Numbered from the stretch's first letter, positions 42,408 to 52,833 are shown. The stretch is 64,000 nucleotides of DNA from an uncultured Mycobacterium sp. (GCA_900078375.1 FLQS01000013.1:49436-113435), one strand, 5' to 3'. Numbers and translations are program-made. Notes: generated from the sequence alone by a model not told the origin.

Positions 42408-42911
42408 TCAGGCGCTCGTGACCGGATGCACCTGCAGTTGGCAGGTGTCGATGGTGGCCGGGAGAGTCACCGTTCCGGTGGTGTCTGGCGGCGTGACGAG
42501 CAAGTCGGTGTATGTCGGGCACTGGCTGGTGTCGGCGTCGACGGCGATGCCCTCCACCATGGCCTGTGCCGGGTGCCCCGGGCTCACGCTGACGGTGGGC
42601 GGGATGTCCACGCCGCCCGGCAGGCCACCGAGGTATCCGCGCAGCGTGCGCCTGGCGTGAAGCAATGGGCCGCCGGCACCCGAGTCCACTCCCGGGTAAC
42701 CGGTCAGGGTGCAGGGGACCGCACCGGGCGCCAGGGTGAACACGAGCGGCACTCCGCGATGGGATACCGCGGCAACCATCGGCAAGGCCGTCACCACGAG
42801 TTGAGCCGATGCGCATGGCGGCGGATTGTCGTCCGCGTGCACGGTCGGCGACCATGCAAGGGTCGCCACACCCACCGCCGCGACAATCAAGGCCGGTTTT
42901 ATCGTTCTCAT
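42408..42911 (-). CDS. Secreted DUF4232 protein
   Basis: This 167-residue exported protein has a signal peptide MRTIKPALIVAAVGVATLAW with a probable cleavage after TVHA. The mature domain has four or more Cys (PPPCASAQL, AVPCTLTGYPG, TSQCPTYT, DTCQLQVHP) likely forming disulfides, and the DUF4232 pattern PLVFTLAPGAVPCTLTGYPG. The function of the family is unknown. It is common among mycobacterial lipoproteins and secreted proteins. There is no lipobox Cys here, so it is released or loosely attached. It stands alone between the HSDL2-like SDR and the MFS gene. Confidence 0.85.
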   Translation of the reverse strand: MRTIKPALIVAAVGVATLAWSPTVHADDNPPPCASAQLVVTALPMVAAVSHRGVPLVFTLAPGAVPCTLTGYPGVDSGAGGPLLHARRTLRGYLGGLPGGVDIPPTVSVSPGHPAQAMVEGIAVDADTSQCPTYTDLLVTPPDTTGTVTLPATIDTCQLQVHPVTSA

Positions 42912-43052
42912 TGCGTGTCCGTTGCTCTAGGTCGCTGCTGAGTGCAGCGGTCATGACAGCAGTGAAGACAGTTCTTGGCGCTACCGATCCCAAATACTGC
43001 GGTCAGGCTAGCGGCAAATCGGTGCCGCGGGGCCGAGAACGAACACGCTTTC

Positions 43053-44909
43053 TCAGTCGCCCGGCCGCGAGTGCCGACCGTAGGTCTCGACGTCGTCGCG
43101 GTAGTGGCGGGCGGGCTGCGGCTCGCCCTGTTCGGTGAGGCGATGCCGCGAACGCGGTGCAGGCTCGGATGTCGCGCTCTCCATGGACCGGAAGTGCGAG
43201 TCACTGTCGACACGGAACCCGTTGTGCGCGAATCCGATCGGCTCAGGACGCTGCCACACGATCACTTCGGTCTCGTCGTCGACCGGTTGGGGCGCAGGCG
43301 CAGGCCGGTAGGTCGGCTCCACCAGATACTCGACGTAGTCATCGTCGTCGTAGCCGTCGTCGTAGACCGGGATCTCATCGGTGATGTCGTCGTCGTCCGT
43401 CGCCGGACGAGCAGACCCCAGGCCACCAAGCACGAACAGCGCCGCGACGATGCCGAACAGCGCAACGAACGCCGGCAGCAGCATCGACTGTGACAGCGCA
43501 GCCGAGAACGACTCGTGCAAGAACGACGGAAGCTTCAGCACCGCCAACTCACTCGCCGATGCGTCGGACGGCGCAGCCGGCATCTCGTCGCTGATCCGGG
43601 ACGCCATGAACGCGGCGATCCCGGCACTGCCGAGCACCGAACCGACCTGTCGGGTCGCGTTGTAGACCCCAGCACCGGCACCCGCCAGGTGCGACGGCAG
43701 GTTGCGGGTGGCGGTGGTGGCCAGCGGCGCCCAGATGAAGGCCATGCCGACGCCCATCGCGGTCAACGGCAGCACCAGGCGCCAGATCGGCGTCGTCGGC
43801 GTCATGTCGATCGACAGCCACGTCAGGGCGATCGCGACCACCGAGAAGCCGAACCCGAGGATCGGGCGGGGGTGGGCCCGATCCACCAGTTGGCCCACGA
43901 ACGGGGCCAGCACACCGCTGGCGATCGCCATCGGCGCGATCAGCAGTGCCGAGCGCGTCGGCGACAGTCCACACACCACCTGGGCGTAGAACATGACCGG
44001 CAGCATCATGGCGGTGACGACGAAGCCGATCACGGCCACACCGATGTTGGAGATGGTGAAATCCCGGTCGGCGAACATCTGCAGCGGTATCAACGGCTCG
44101 CTGCGGTTGATCGACTGCCAGTACACGAACGCGGTGAAGAACCCGATCCCCGCGACGATGACCGCCCAGATCCAGGCTTGCCAGTGGTGGCTCTGACCTT
44201 CCTGCAGACCGAACACCACCAGGAACATGCCGACGCCGGAGAGCACCACACCGGGCACGTCGAACCGATGCTTGCTGGTTGGCATCGTCGGGATCAGCCA
44301 GACCGCCAACGCCAGGCCGATCACGCCGACCGGCACGTTGACGAAGAAGATCCATTCCCAGCCCAGGCTGCCGACCAGCACCCCGCCGGCCAGCGGGCCG
44401 ACGAGGGTGGCCACTCCCGCGGTCGCGCCCCACATGCTCATCGCGACGCCGCGGCGCTCGGGCGGAAAGATCCGGGTGATCGTCGACAGGGTCTGCGGAG
44501 TCAGCAGGGCGGCGCCGAGTCCCTGCGCGACGCGGGCGGCGATCAACATGTCGATGGAGCCGGCCAGCCCGCACCACACCGAGGACACGGTGAAGATGGC
44601 CAGGCCGATGATGTAGAGATTCTTCGGGCCGAAGCGGTCACCGAGGCGCCCGGCCAGCAGCAGCGGTACCGCATAGGCCAACAGGTAGGCGCTGGTCACC
44701 CAGATGACGGTGTCGTAGTCGGTGATCTCCAGCCCGTCCATGATGCTGGGGTTGGCGACCGCGACGATCGTCGAATCGACCAGGATCATGAAGAAGCCGA
44801 CGAGCATGGCCCACAGCGCGTGCCACGGATTCGCGGGCACCTGCCCCGCCCCGGTCTGATCGGGGTCCAAGTCCACGTCCGGCACGGGGCCGGCCATGTG
44901 CCTGGTCAT
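43053..44909 (-). CDS. DHA2-family (14-TM) multidrug MFS transporter
   Basis: This 618-residue EmrB/QacA-type proton antiporter has 14 predicted helices. Motifs are [19 protein letters not shown] at helix 1, [16 protein letters not shown] (motif A) and the motif-C-like [20 protein letters not shown] long charged cytoplasmic C-terminus of about 110 residues, rich in Asp and Tyr ([21 protein letters not shown]), follows the last helix. It matches Rv1250 in position. The substrates are unknown. ATG 44909 has GAGG seven bases upstream. The acidic tail is longer than in typical DHA2 pumps and could be a regulatory or interaction segment. Confidence 0.9.
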   Translation of the reverse strand: MTRHMAGPVPDVDLDPDQTGAGQVPANPWHALWAMLVGFFMILVDSTIVAVANPSIMDGLEITDYDTVIWVTSAYLLAYAVPLLLAGRLGDRFGPKNLYIIGLAIFTVSSVWCGLAGSIDMLIAARVAQGLGAALLTPQTLSTITRIFPPERRGVAMSMWGATAGVATLVGPLAGGVLVGSLGWEWIFFVNVPVGVIGLALAVWLIPTMPTSKHRFDVPGVVLSGVGMFLVVFGLQEGQSHHWQAWIWAVIVAGIGFFTAFVYWQSINRSEPLIPLQMFADRDFTISNIGVAVIGFVVTAMMLPVMFYAQVVCGLSPTRSALLIAPMAIASGVLAPFVGQLVDRAHPRPILGFGFSVVAIALTWLSIDMTPTTPIWRLVLPLTAMGVGMAFIWAPLATTATRNLPSHLAGAGAGVYNATRQVGSVLGSAGIAAFMASRISDEMPAAPSDASASELAVLKLPSFLHESFSAALSQSMLLPAFVALFGIVAALFVLGGLGSARPATDDDDITDEIPVYDDGYDDDDYVEYLVEPTYRPAPAPQPVDDETEVIVWQRPEPIGFAHNGFRVDSDSHFRSMESATSEPAPRSRHRLTEQGEPQPARHYRDDVETYGRHSRPGD

Positions 44910-45183
44910 ATCGATACCTCACTTCGGCTTGCCGCAAGAATGTCGGCGCGCGCTGTCGAACCGCTTTCGGGCCCCCGCGCCTTATCGATTGGCAGCAACA
45001 CCATGTGCGTAACGCTGCCGGATAGGGTTGCACTTCCGGCTGCCGTCACGCCGCCGGATGGAGCCTATCGGCCTGCCGAGCGGGCACCTGGTCGTGGGCC
45101 CGGCTAAGAAGTGACGACTCAGGCGTACGTTGAGGCAGACAACTGTCCCGATCCGCGGGCCGATTTCCAGCGAAGGAGAAGCC
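44910..45183. promoter_or_regulatory. Divergent intergenic region, MFS pump and Vms1-like gene
   Basis: These 274 bases separate the two divergent starts. The right gene has GAAGGAGAA directly before ATG 45184. TAGGGT near 45022-45030 is a possible -10. I looked for a dormancy-regulon (DosR) box because of the Rv2629 resemblance of the right gene and saw none convincing. No ORF here is worth calling. Confidence 0.35.
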
Positions 45184-46287
45184 ATGCAGTCCGACCGCTT
45201 TCGGCCGTTGGTAGAAGCAAAGGGTCCGTTCGTCTCGATCTACTTCGACGACTCCCATGACACCCAGGACGCCGCGGCGCAGCTCGGCGCACGATTGCGG
45301 GATGTGCGCAAACACCTCGAGGAGCAATCCGTTGAGCCGGCGGTGATCGAGGCCATCGACGGCGCGGTGCGGGGCACCCATCCGCCGGTGGGCCGCAGCG
45401 GCCGGGCAGTGATCGCCTCGGGCGACACCGTCGTCGTCGACGAGCACCTCATCAGGCCGCCGACGACCACGGTCGTCCGAGTCTCCGAACTGCCATACCT
45501 GATTCCGATCGTCGAGCACGGCCTGCTGCACACCGTCTATCTGCTGGTCGCCGTCGACCACACCGGCGCCGACATCACCCTGCACCGCGCCGGGCGGGTC
45601 AGCACCCAAACCGTCGAGGGCGAGGGCTACCCCGTGCACAAGGCCAAGTCGGCCGAGCACGAATTCGGCGGAGCGCAACCGCGGGTCGACGAGGCCATTC
45701 GAAAGAACATCCGCGAGGTCGCCGACCGCGTCACCCAGCTGGTCGACGAATCCGGGGCGGCGCTGGTGTTCATCGAGGGCGAGGTCAGCGCACGCACCGA
45801 ACTGGTGTCGGCGCTGCCCGAGCGGGTCGCCGAGAAGGCCGTTGCGCTGCAGGGCGGCGGGCGCACCGCCGGAACCGATCAGGCCGAGGTACACCACGAG
45901 ATCGGTCAGGAGTTTCTCAAACGCCGGTTGGCCACCATCGACGACGCCGCCCAGCGGTTCGCTGCCGGGCGTGGCACCGGCCTGGCCGTCGAGGGCCTGG
46001 CCGACGTGACGGCCGCGCTGCGTGACGGTGCGGTGGACACGCTGATCATCGGTGACCTCGGGGACGCCACCGTCGTCGCGGACACGGATTTGGCGACGGT
46101 CGCTCCCGACGCCGACACCCTCTCGGACCTCGGCGCGGCGCCCGAACGCACGCTGCGCGCCGACGAAGCCTTACCGCTGCTGGCGGTGGCCACCGGCGCC
46201 GCGCTGGTGCGCACCGACGAGCGGTTGAGCCCGGCCGACGGGATCGGCGCGGTGCTGCGGTACGCGGAGAACAGCTCGGCAGGCTAG
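45184..46287 (+). CDS. Rv2629-like Vms1/Ankzf1-type release-factor-fold protein
   Basis: This 367-residue protein has the bacterial/archaeal eRF1-like (baeRF) fold related to Vms1/Ankzf1 peptidyl-tRNA hydrolases that rescue stalled ribosomes. It resembles Rv2629 of M. tuberculosis as I remember it: FVSIYFDDSHDTQDAA near the start, VVDEHLIRPP, LVAVDHTGADITLHR, EGYPVHKAK, GLADVTAALRDGAVDTLIIG and LGDATVV. Rv2629 belongs to the dormancy regulon. Whether this copy does is unknown. The hydrolase activity is an inference from fold. The stop shares CTAG with the convergent Bcr/CflA-type gene at 46284-46287. Confidence 0.85.
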   Translation: MQSDRFRPLVEAKGPFVSIYFDDSHDTQDAAAQLGARLRDVRKHLEEQSVEPAVIEAIDGAVRGTHPPVGRSGRAVIASGDTVVVDEHLIRPPTTTVVRVSELPYLIPIVEHGLLHTVYLLVAVDHTGADITLHRAGRVSTQTVEGEGYPVHKAKSAEHEFGGAQPRVDEAIRKNIREVADRVTQLVDESGAALVFIEGEVSARTELVSALPERVAEKAVALQGGGRTAGTDQAEVHHEIGQEFLKRRLATIDDAAQRFAAGRGTGLAVEGLADVTAALRDGAVDTLIIGDLGDATVVADTDLATVAPDADTLSDLGAAPERTLRADEALPLLAVATGAALVRTDERLSPADGIGAVLRYAENSSAG

Positions 46288-47534
46288 CCGGCTTCGCCGG
46301 TCTCGTCGGTGCCGACGGCCAACAACGCCAGCAGCGCGATCGCCACACCGGCGGTCATCACCACCGATAGCGCAATCTCGTCGTTGCCCATCAGGCCGAC
46401 CATCGGTGCGATCACCGCTCCCACGCTGAATTGCGCGGCTCCCAGCAGGGCGGCCGCGGTCCCGGATGCTTCGTGGTGGCGCGAGAGCGCGACCGCCGGG
46501 GCGTTGGGGATGACGAAGCCCATCATCGCCAGGACGGCCCAGACCGGGACCAGGAACCCGTATATACCGCCGGTGTGGGTGACCGAAAGGGCGACGAACA
46601 CCACGCCGATGACGGTGGCCGCGGCCAGTGCCCCCACCAGGATGCGTTGGGGCGAGAACCGGCGCAGCAGCACGACATTGAGCTGGGTGGCCGCGACGAA
46701 AGCGATGGCGCCCGCGCCGAACACCAGCGCGAAGGTCTGCTGATCGAGACCGTGCCGGCCTTGCAGGACGAAGGCAGCGCCGGCGATGTAGGCGAACAGC
46801 CCTGCCATCCCGAGCGCACCCACCAGGACCAGGGTGACGAAGCGCAGGTCGCGCAGCAGTCCGAGGTAGGTCGACGCGATCGACGCGACGTTCAGCGGGC
46901 GCCGGTGAGCACGCGGAAGGGTTTCCGGCAGCGCCAGTGCGGCGACCACGAGGAGCGCACCGGCCAACACGATCAGACCGGCGAACACCCAGTGCCAGGA
47001 CGCCTTGAGCAGCACCGCCGCACCCAGGGACGGCGCGACGATCGGCGCCACCCCGAGAACCAGCATCAGCCGCGACATCACCGTGGCCGCCTCGCTGTCG
47101 TCGAACAGGTCACCGACGACGGCGACGGCCACCACCATCGCGGCCGCGGCGCCCATCCCCTGCAGCCCGCGCGCCACGCTGAGCACCTCGATGTTCGGCG
47201 CGAACAGGCACAGCACCGAAGCCAGCATGTGCAGGACGATGCCCGCCATCAACGGGCGGCGCCGGCCCAGCGAGTCCGACAGCGGGCCGACGATGAGCTG
47301 GCCCAGCGCCAGACCCGCCAATGTGCCGGTCAGCGTCAACTGCGCCACCGAGGAGGACACTCCGAGCTCGTCTGCGATCCGCGGCAACGCGGGCAGATAC
47401 ATATCGATGGTCAGCGGCCCCAATGCCACCATCGCGCCAAGTACGACGATCATCCGCAGCTGGCTGGGAGCTGCCACCGTCCCGGCCTCGGGCGTCGGGT
47501 TTTGGGTGGCAGTCACAGTCCGGGATGTTGCCAT
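46284..47534 (-). CDS. Bcr/CflA-family drug exporter
   Basis: This 416-residue, 12-helix MFS transporter of the Bcr/CflA type (bicyclomycin and chloramphenicol class) has GPLTIDMYLPALPRIADELG in helix 1, GLALGQLIVGPLSDSLGRRRP (motif A), and QGMGAAAAMVVAVAVVGDLF. ATG 47534 (MATSRTVTATQ) was chosen. No good ribosome binding site sits right before it, and an AGGAGG lies about 40 bases upstream within an inverted repeat (CAGGAG/CTCCTG near 47559-47581). Substrates are unknown. It faces the Vms1-like gene, sharing a stop tetranucleotide. Confidence 0.9.
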   Translation of the reverse strand: MATSRTVTATQNPTPEAGTVAAPSQLRMIVVLGAMVALGPLTIDMYLPALPRIADELGVSSSVAQLTLTGTLAGLALGQLIVGPLSDSLGRRRPLMAGIVLHMLASVLCLFAPNIEVLSVARGLQGMGAAAAMVVAVAVVGDLFDDSEAATVMSRLMLVLGVAPIVAPSLGAAVLLKASWHWVFAGLIVLAGALLVVAALALPETLPRAHRRPLNVASIASTYLGLLRDLRFVTLVLVGALGMAGLFAYIAGAAFVLQGRHGLDQQTFALVFGAGAIAFVAATQLNVVLLRRFSPQRILVGALAAATVIGVVFVALSVTHTGGIYGFLVPVWAVLAMMGFVIPNAPAVALSRHHEASGTAAALLGAAQFSVGAVIAPMVGLMGNDEIALSVVMTAGVAIALLALLAVGTDETGEAG

Positions 47535-47642
47535 GCACACCCACAGCGCGCGCAGGAGAATATTTGTTCCTCCTGGGGCTATCCGGCTCGTGGTGACCGG
47601 GATCACCGCGGGGCACCTTTGAACAGAGGTCGTTCGTTAGCC

Positions 47643-47682
47643 TTGTGCTACGGAGCCGCTCGGCCGGCGACATTGTGCTACG
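47643..47682 (+). promoter_or_regulatory. Direct repeat TTGTGCTACG upstream of the Rv1249c-like gene
   Basis: TTGTGCTACG occurs at 47643-47652 and 47673-47682, exactly 30 bases apart (about three helical turns). It ends 20 bases before ATG 47703, which has AGGAAGG as ribosome binding site. The phasing suggests two binding sites for one regulator on the same DNA face. Confidence 0.45.
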
Positions 47683-47702
47683 CCTACCAGGAAGGCACAC
47701 CC

Positions 47703-48443
47703 ATGAAGGTCCGTCGAGAGCAGTTGCCAGCACGGGTCGATGACGACGCCACAATGCCGGCGCGGGTGCTCTCCCAGATCATCGAGCGCAGCACGCGCGT
47801 GCAGGCGCCGGCGGTCAAGGCATACGTCGCCCGGCTACGCCGGTCCAACCCCGAGGCCACCCCCGCCGAGATCGTCACCAAGCTCGAGAAGCGCTATCTG
47901 GCCGCGGTGATGGCCAGCGGTGCCGCCGTCGGTTCGGCTGCCGCAGTTCCCGGTATCGGCACACTGGCCGCTTTGTCGGCGGTGGCCGGCGAGACGTTGG
48001 TGTTCCTGGAAGCCACCGCGGTGTTCGTGCTGGCCATCGCCGAGGTACACGGCATCCCGCTCGAGCAGCGCGAGCGCCGCCGGGCGCTGGTGCTGGCCGT
48101 TCTCGTGGGCGATGAAAGCAAGGGGGCCATCGCCGACCTGATCGGCCCGAGTCGCACCAGCGGCGCGTGGCTGGCCGAAAGCGCCGACCTGCTGCCGCTG
48201 CCGGCGTTGTCACAGCTCAACACGCGCCTGATGCGGTACTTCGTCAAGCGGTACACGCTCAAGCGCTCGGTGATGGCGTTCGGCAAAATGCTGCCCGTCG
48301 GCATCGGCGCCGCGGTGGGTGGCGGTGGCAACCGAATGATGGGCAAAAAGATAGTGAACAATGCCCGCTCAGCCTTTGGGCCCGCGCCGGCCCGGTGGCC
48401 GGTCAGCCTGCATCTGCTGCCTGCGATCGAGCCAGGACGATAG
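47703..48443 (+). CDS. Membrane-associated conserved protein (Rv1249c type)
   Basis: This 246-residue mycobacterial protein has a basic N-terminus, a central Ala/Val-rich hydrophobic region (AVMASGAAVGSAAAVPGIGT then LAALSAVAGETLVFLEATAV and FVLAIAEVHG) that could span the membrane twice, and a basic C-terminal part (MRYFVKRYTLKRSVMAFGK). It is conserved upstream of kgd, as in M. tuberculosis (Rv1249c), and its function is unknown. A Gly-rich GIGAAVGGGGNRMMGKK near the end resembles a glycine-zipper. It may be a membrane sensor or a partner of KGD, but nothing in sequence proves this. Confidence 0.82.
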   Translation: MKVRREQLPARVDDDATMPARVLSQIIERSTRVQAPAVKAYVARLRRSNPEATPAEIVTKLEKRYLAAVMASGAAVGSAAAVPGIGTLAALSAVAGETLVFLEATAVFVLAIAEVHGIPLEQRERRRALVLAVLVGDESKGAIADLIGPSRTSGAWLAESADLLPLPALSQLNTRLMRYFVKRYTLKRSVMAFGKMLPVGIGAAVGGGGNRMMGKKIVNNARSAFGPAPARWPVSLHLLPAIEPGR

Positions 48444-48624
48444 CCGTTCGCCGACCTGGATCGACCGGTTGTCGCAGCAGTTCCTGGCATGGTGCTGACG
48501 TGCTTCGGGAAGATCGAAGAAGAGTTAGCCTTTTAGTCGGCGGCCATGTGTCGGGGCAACAAAGTGGGGGCAAACCGTCCAAGTGCGGCTTGCCCGGACG
48601 AAGGAATCGAGGCGAGCAACTGCC
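48444..48624 (+). promoter_or_regulatory. Intergenic region upstream of kgd
   Basis: These 181 bases lead to GTG 48625. No TANNNT element lies directly before the start, and the ribosome binding site is weak (GAGGCGAG). The most A/T-rich part (AAGAAGAGTTAGCCTTTTAG, 48517-48536) is the likely promoter, giving a leader of about 80 bases. No riboswitch or attenuator hairpin is recognised. Confidence 0.35.
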
Positions 48625-51600
48625 GTGAGCAGTACGAGTTCACCATTCGGCCAGAATGAATGGCTTGTCGAGGAGATGTACCGCAAGTTCCGCGACGACC
48701 CCTCCTCGGTCGACGAGAGTTGGCACGAGTTCCTGGTCGACTACAACCCCGAACCGACGACCGACGCGGTCGCCACCGGCAACGGCCGACCGGCCGCGGC
48801 GCCGGTCGCTCCGCCGGAACCCGCGCCGGCCCCCGCCCCGGCCAAGACCGCGCCTGCGGGCAACGGCGCCGCCGCGCCGGCTGCCCCGGCCAAAGCGCCG
48901 GCTCCGGCCCCAGCTCCGGCCCCGAAGGCCGCACCCGCTGCGGCGGCCAACGGCGAAGAGACGCAGGTGTTGCGGGGCGCGGCGGCAGCCGTCGTCAAGA
49001 ATATGAACACCTCGCTGGAGATCCCGACCGCGACCAGCGTGCGGGCCATCCCGGCGAAGCTGATGATCGACAACCGGATCGTCATCAACAACCACCTCAA
49101 GCGCACCCGCGGCGGCAAGGTTTCCTTCACCCACCTGCTGGGATATGCGATCGTGCAGGCGGTCAAGTCGTTCCCCAACATGAATCGCCACTACGCCGAA
49201 ATCGACGGCAAGCCCAACGCGGTCACCCCGGAGCACACCAATCTGGGCCTGGCGATCGACCTGCAGGGCAAGGACGGTAAACGCTCGCTGGTGGTGGCCG
49301 CGATCAAGAACTGCGACACCATGCGGTTCGGCCAATTCATCGCCGCCTACGAGGACATCGTGCGACGTGCCCGCGACGGCAAGCTGACCGCCGAGGACTT
49401 CGCCGGTGTGACGATCTCACTGACGAACCCGGGCACTATCGGCACCGTGCATTCGGTGCCCCGGCTGATGGCCGGTCAGGGTGCGATCGTCGGTGCCGGC
49501 GCGATGGAGTATCCGGCGGAGTTCCAGGGCGCCAGCGAGGAGCGCATCGCCGAGCTCGGCATCGGCAAGGTGATCACGCTGACGTCGACCTACGACCACC
49601 GCATCATCCAGGGTGCGGAGTCCGGCGATTTCCTGCGCACGATCCACGGGATGCTGCTCTCCGACGATTTCTTCGACGAGATCTTCTTCGAGCTGGGCAT
49701 CCCCTATGAGCCGGTGCGCTGGCGCACCGACAACCCCGACTCGATCGTCGACAAGAACGCCCGCGTCATGGAACTGATCGCGGCCTACCGCAACCGCGGG
49801 CACCTGATGGCCGACATCGATCCGCTGCGGTTGGATAAGACCCGTTTCCGCAGCCACCCCGATCTGGACGTCAACACCCACGGCCTGACGCTGTGGGATC
49901 TCGACCGGGTTTTCAAGGTCGACGGATTCGCCGGCAAGGAATACAAGAAGCTGCGCGACGTGCTCGGGCTGCTCCGCGATGCCTACTGCCGTCACATCGG
50001 CGTCGAGTACACGCACATCCTCGAACCCGAGCAGCAGAAGTGGCTGCAGGAGCGCATCGAGGTCAAGCACGAAGGGCCGACGGTCGCACAGCAGAAGTAC
50101 GTGCTGTCCAAGCTGAACGCCGCCGAGGCCTTCGAGACCTTCCTGCAGACCAAATATGTTGGCCAGAAGCGTTTCTCGCTTGAAGGCGCGGAAACCGTCA
50201 TCCCGATGATGGACGCGGCGATCGACCAGGCCGCCGAGCATGCCCAGGATGAGGTCGTGATCGGCATGCCGCACCGCGGCCGCCTCAACGTGCTGGCCAA
50301 CATTGTCGGCAAGCCGTACTCGCAGATCTTCAGCGAGTTCGAGGGCAACTTGAACCCGTCGCAGGCGCACGGCTCCGGTGACGTCAAGTACCACCTCGGT
50401 GCTACCGGCAACTACATCCAGATGTTCGGCGACAACGACATTCAGGTGTCGCTGACCGCCAACCCGTCCCACCTGGAGGCCGTTGACCCGGTAATGGAGG
50501 GCATCGTTCGGGCCAAACAGGACCTGCTCGACAAGGGCACCGGCGACGACGGCTTCACCGTGATGCCGCTGATGCTGCACGGTGACGCGGCCTTCGCCGG
50601 GCAGGGCGTGGTCGTGGAAGCCCTGAACCTGGCGCAGACGCGCGGCTACGGTACGGGCGGCACGCTGCACATCGTCATCAACAACCAGATCGGCTTCACC
50701 ACCTCGCCGCAGGACTCGCGCAGCTCGGAGTACTGCACCGACGTCGCAAAGATGGTGGGAGCCCCCATCTTCCACGTCAACGGCGACGATCCGGAGGCCT
50801 GCGTCTGGGTGGCGCGGCTGGCGGTGGACTTCCGGCAGAAGTTCAAGAAGGACGTCATCATCGACATGCTGTGCTACCGCCGTCGCGGGCACAACGAAGG
50901 TGACGACCCGTCGATGACCCAGCCCTACATGTACGACGTGATCGACACCAAGCGCGGCGTCCGCAAGACCTACACCGAAAGCCTGATCGGCCGCGGCGAC
51001 ATCTCGATGAAAGAGGCCGAGGACGCCCTGCGCGACTACCAGGGCCAGCTGGAGCGGGTGTTCAACGAGGTTCGCGAGCTCGAGAAACACGACATCGAAC
51101 CCAGCGAGTCGGTCGAGCAAGACCAGATGATCCCGCGCGGCATGACCACCGCGGTGGACAAGGCGCTGCTGGCCCGCATCGGCGACGCGCACCTGGCGTT
51201 CCCCGAGGGCTTCAACGTGCACCCGCGCGTCAAGCCGGTGCTGGAGAAGCGCCGCGAGATGGCCTACGAGGGCAAGGTCGACTGGGCATTTGCCGAGTTA
51301 CTGGCGCTGGGAACGTTTTTGGCCGAGGGCAAGTTCATCCGGTTCTCCGGACAGGACACCCGTCGCGGCACGTTCACCCAGCGGCACTCGGTGATCATCG
51401 ACCGCAAGACCGGCGCGGAATTCACCCCGCTGGACCTGTTGACCATCAATCCCGACGGCACGCCGACCGGCGGCAAGCTGGAGGTGTACGACTCGGCATT
51501 GTCGGAGTACGCGGCGGTGGGCTTCGAATACGGCTATTCGGTGGCCAAGCCCAACACGCTGATCATCTGGGAAGCGCAGTTCGGCGATTTCGTCAACGGC

Positions 51601-52335
51601 GCGCAGTCGATCATCGACGAGTTCATCAGTTCCGGTGAGGCCAAGTGGGGCCAGCTCTCCGACGTGGTGCTGCTGCTGCCGCACGGTCACGAAGGCCAAG
51701 GGCCCGACCACACCTCGGGCCGCATCGAGCGGTTCCTGCAGCTGTGGGCCGAGGGCTCGATGACGATCGCGCTGCCGTCCACCCCGGCGAACTACTTCCA
51801 CCTGCTGCGCCGGCACGGTCTGGACGGGGTACACCGTCCGCTGATCGTGTTCACGCCGAAGTCGATGCTGCGCAACAAGGCTGCCGTCAGCGATATCCGG
51901 GACTTCACCGAACAGAAGTTCCGGTCAATCATGGAGGAACCGGCTTACACCGATGGCGAAGGCGACCGCAACAAGGTCACCCGAATCCTGTTGACCAGCG
52001 GCAAGATCTACTACGAATTGGTCGCGCGCAAGGATAAGGACAAGCGTGACGACGTCGCGATCGTGCGCATCGAGCAGCTGGCCCCGCTGCCCAAGCGGCG
52101 ACTGAGCAACACGCTGGACACCTACCCGAATGCAGGAGAGTTCTTCTGGGTGCAGGAGGAGCCGGCCAACCAGGGTGCCTGGCCGACGTTCGGGCTCACC
52201 CTGCCAGAGTTGTTGCCGGAGAAGCTGACCGGGATCAAGCGGATCTCGCGGCGGGCGATGTCGGCACCGTCGTCGGGCTCGTCGAAGGTGCATGCCGTCG
52301 AACAGCAGGACATCGTCGACGAAGCCTTCGGCTAG
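48625..52335 (+). CDS. kgd: Multifunctional 2-oxoglutarate metabolism enzyme KGD (SucA/SucB fusion)
   Basis: This 1236-residue enzyme carries E1 2-oxoglutarate dehydrogenase, 2-oxoglutarate decarboxylase/carboligase and an E2-type succinyltransferase domain. The order is an N-terminal helix ([15 protein letters not shown]) and an Ala/Pro linker (about residues 50-115) that takes the place of a lipoyl domain, then the E2 domain with active-site [15 protein letters not shown], then the thiamine-diphosphate E1 domain ([58 protein letters not shown]). It matches Rv1248c. In mycobacteria it is inhibited by the phospho-switch protein GarA and activated by acetyl-CoA. GTG 48625 gives the family start [13 protein letters not shown]. 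Confidence 0.97.
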   Translation: MSSTSSPFGQNEWLVEEMYRKFRDDPSSVDESWHEFLVDYNPEPTTDAVATGNGRPAAAPVAPPEPAPAPAPAKTAPAGNGAAAPAAPAKAPAPAPAPAPKAAPAAAANGEETQVLRGAAAAVVKNMNTSLEIPTATSVRAIPAKLMIDNRIVINNHLKRTRGGKVSFTHLLGYAIVQAVKSFPNMNRHYAEIDGKPNAVTPEHTNLGLAIDLQGKDGKRSLVVAAIKNCDTMRFGQFIAAYEDIVRRARDGKLTAEDFAGVTISLTNPGTIGTVHSVPRLMAGQGAIVGAGAMEYPAEFQGASEERIAELGIGKVITLTSTYDHRIIQGAESGDFLRTIHGMLLSDDFFDEIFFELGIPYEPVRWRTDNPDSIVDKNARVMELIAAYRNRGHLMADIDPLRLDKTRFRSHPDLDVNTHGLTLWDLDRVFKVDGFAGKEYKKLRDVLGLLRDAYCRHIGVEYTHILEPEQQKWLQERIEVKHEGPTVAQQKYVLSKLNAAEAFETFLQTKYVGQKRFSLEGAETVIPMMDAAIDQAAEHAQDEVVIGMPHRGRLNVLANIVGKPYSQIFSEFEGNLNPSQAHGSGDVKYHLGATGNYIQMFGDNDIQVSLTANPSHLEAVDPVMEGIVRAKQDLLDKGTGDDGFTVMPLMLHGDAAFAGQGVVVEALNLAQTRGYGTGGTLHIVINNQIGFTTSPQDSRSSEYCTDVAKMVGAPIFHVNGDDPEACVWVARLAVDFRQKFKKDVIIDMLCYRRRGHNEGDDPSMTQPYMYDVIDTKRGVRKTYTESLIGRGDISMKEAEDALRDYQGQLERVFNEVRELEKHDIEPSESVEQDQMIPRGMTTAVDKALLARIGDAHLAFPEGFNVHPRVKPVLEKRREMAYEGKVDWAFAELLALGTFLAEGKFIRFSGQDTRRGTFTQRHSVIIDRKTGAEFTPLDLLTINPDGTPTGGKLEVYDSALSEYAAVGFEYGYSVAKPNTLIIWEAQFGDFVNGAQSIIDEFISSGEAKWGQLSDVVLLLPHGHEGQGPDHTSGRIERFLQLWAEGSMTIALPSTPANYFHLLRRHGLDGVHRPLIVFTPKSMLRNKAAVSDIRDFTEQKFRSIMEEPAYTDGEGDRNKVTRILLTSGKIYYELVARKDKDKRDDVAIVRIEQLAPLPKRRLSNTLDTYPNAGEFFWVQEEPANQGAWPTFGLTLPELLPEKLTGIKRISRRAMSAPSSGSSKVHAVEQQDIVDEAFG

Positions 52336-52338
52336 CCC

Positions 52339-52797
52339 CTAGCCGAGGGCGTCGGCGTGCGCCTTCAGCGACTCCAGCGTGCGCGCGCTCTCGGCGCGGA
52401 AGGCACGGACGAAGACCGGCGCTAACACCTTGAGGTGGGCGGGCAGCGTGAGCGAGCAGACCCGCCGGACGTGCGTCGAGTTAGGGTCGAGCGGTGTCAG
52501 CGTGTAGCGCAGCGTGATGTCGAGGACGCCGGCGTGCAGTTTCAGTGTCATCGGTTGGTGGAAGGTGACGGTGGTGGGCGGCTCGAATTCGGTGATCACC
52601 CCGTCGCGCACGCCGAGCGGTCCCGGCTCGCGATAGGTCGTGCCCTTGCCCACCGGCCCGGCCGAGATGTCCTCGGTGCCCTTGAACGCCGACGATTGCG
52701 ACAACCAGCTGCCCTGGCCGCGCAGGTCGGTGATGACGTCGAATACCCGCTGAGCCGCGCAGCCAACATCGGCCTCGCAGGCTAGCTCAATCGCCAT
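52339..52797 (-). CDS. SRPBCC-family (START-like) protein
   Basis: This 152-residue polyketide-cyclase-like SRPBCC protein has the helix-grip pattern AAQRVFDVITDLRGQGSWL, GKGTTYREPG, DGVITEFEPPTTVTFHQP and a C-terminal helix (VFVRAFRAESARTLESLKAH). It is a small hydrophobic-ligand-binding fold of unknown ligand. ATG 52797 is preceded on the minus strand by TAGCGT (52804-52809) with six bases in between, a leaderless signature. It is convergent with kgd, three bases apart. Confidence 0.85.
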   Translation of the reverse strand: MAIELACEADVGCAAQRVFDVITDLRGQGSWLSQSSAFKGTEDISAGPVGKGTTYREPGPLGVRDGVITEFEPPTTVTFHQPMTLKLHAGVLDITLRYTLTPLDPNSTHVRRVCSLTLPAHLKVLAPVFVRAFRAESARTLESLKAHADALG

Positions 52798-52833
52798 GAA
52801 GGGACGCTAGATCCTCCGCAGACCAGCGCGCAG

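Noticed and set aside
43515..45107. 530-codon plus-strand frame across the DHA2 pump
   Set aside because: Antisense to the transporter; His/Arg/Asp-rich composition with no recognisable domain.
45000..45183. Dormancy (DosR) box upstream of the Rv2629-like gene
   Set aside because: The GGGACT-type palindrome cannot be found; only loosely similar GC-rich words are present.
48770..48960. Ala/Pro repeat in the start of kgd as a tandem DNA repeat
   Set aside because: It is the flexible low-complexity linker known in mycobacterial KGD proteins, not a separate repeat element.
49417..51222. 601-codon open frame antisense to kgd
   Set aside because: Lies entirely within the KGD gene on the other strand, with no motif or start context; a GC-rich shadow.
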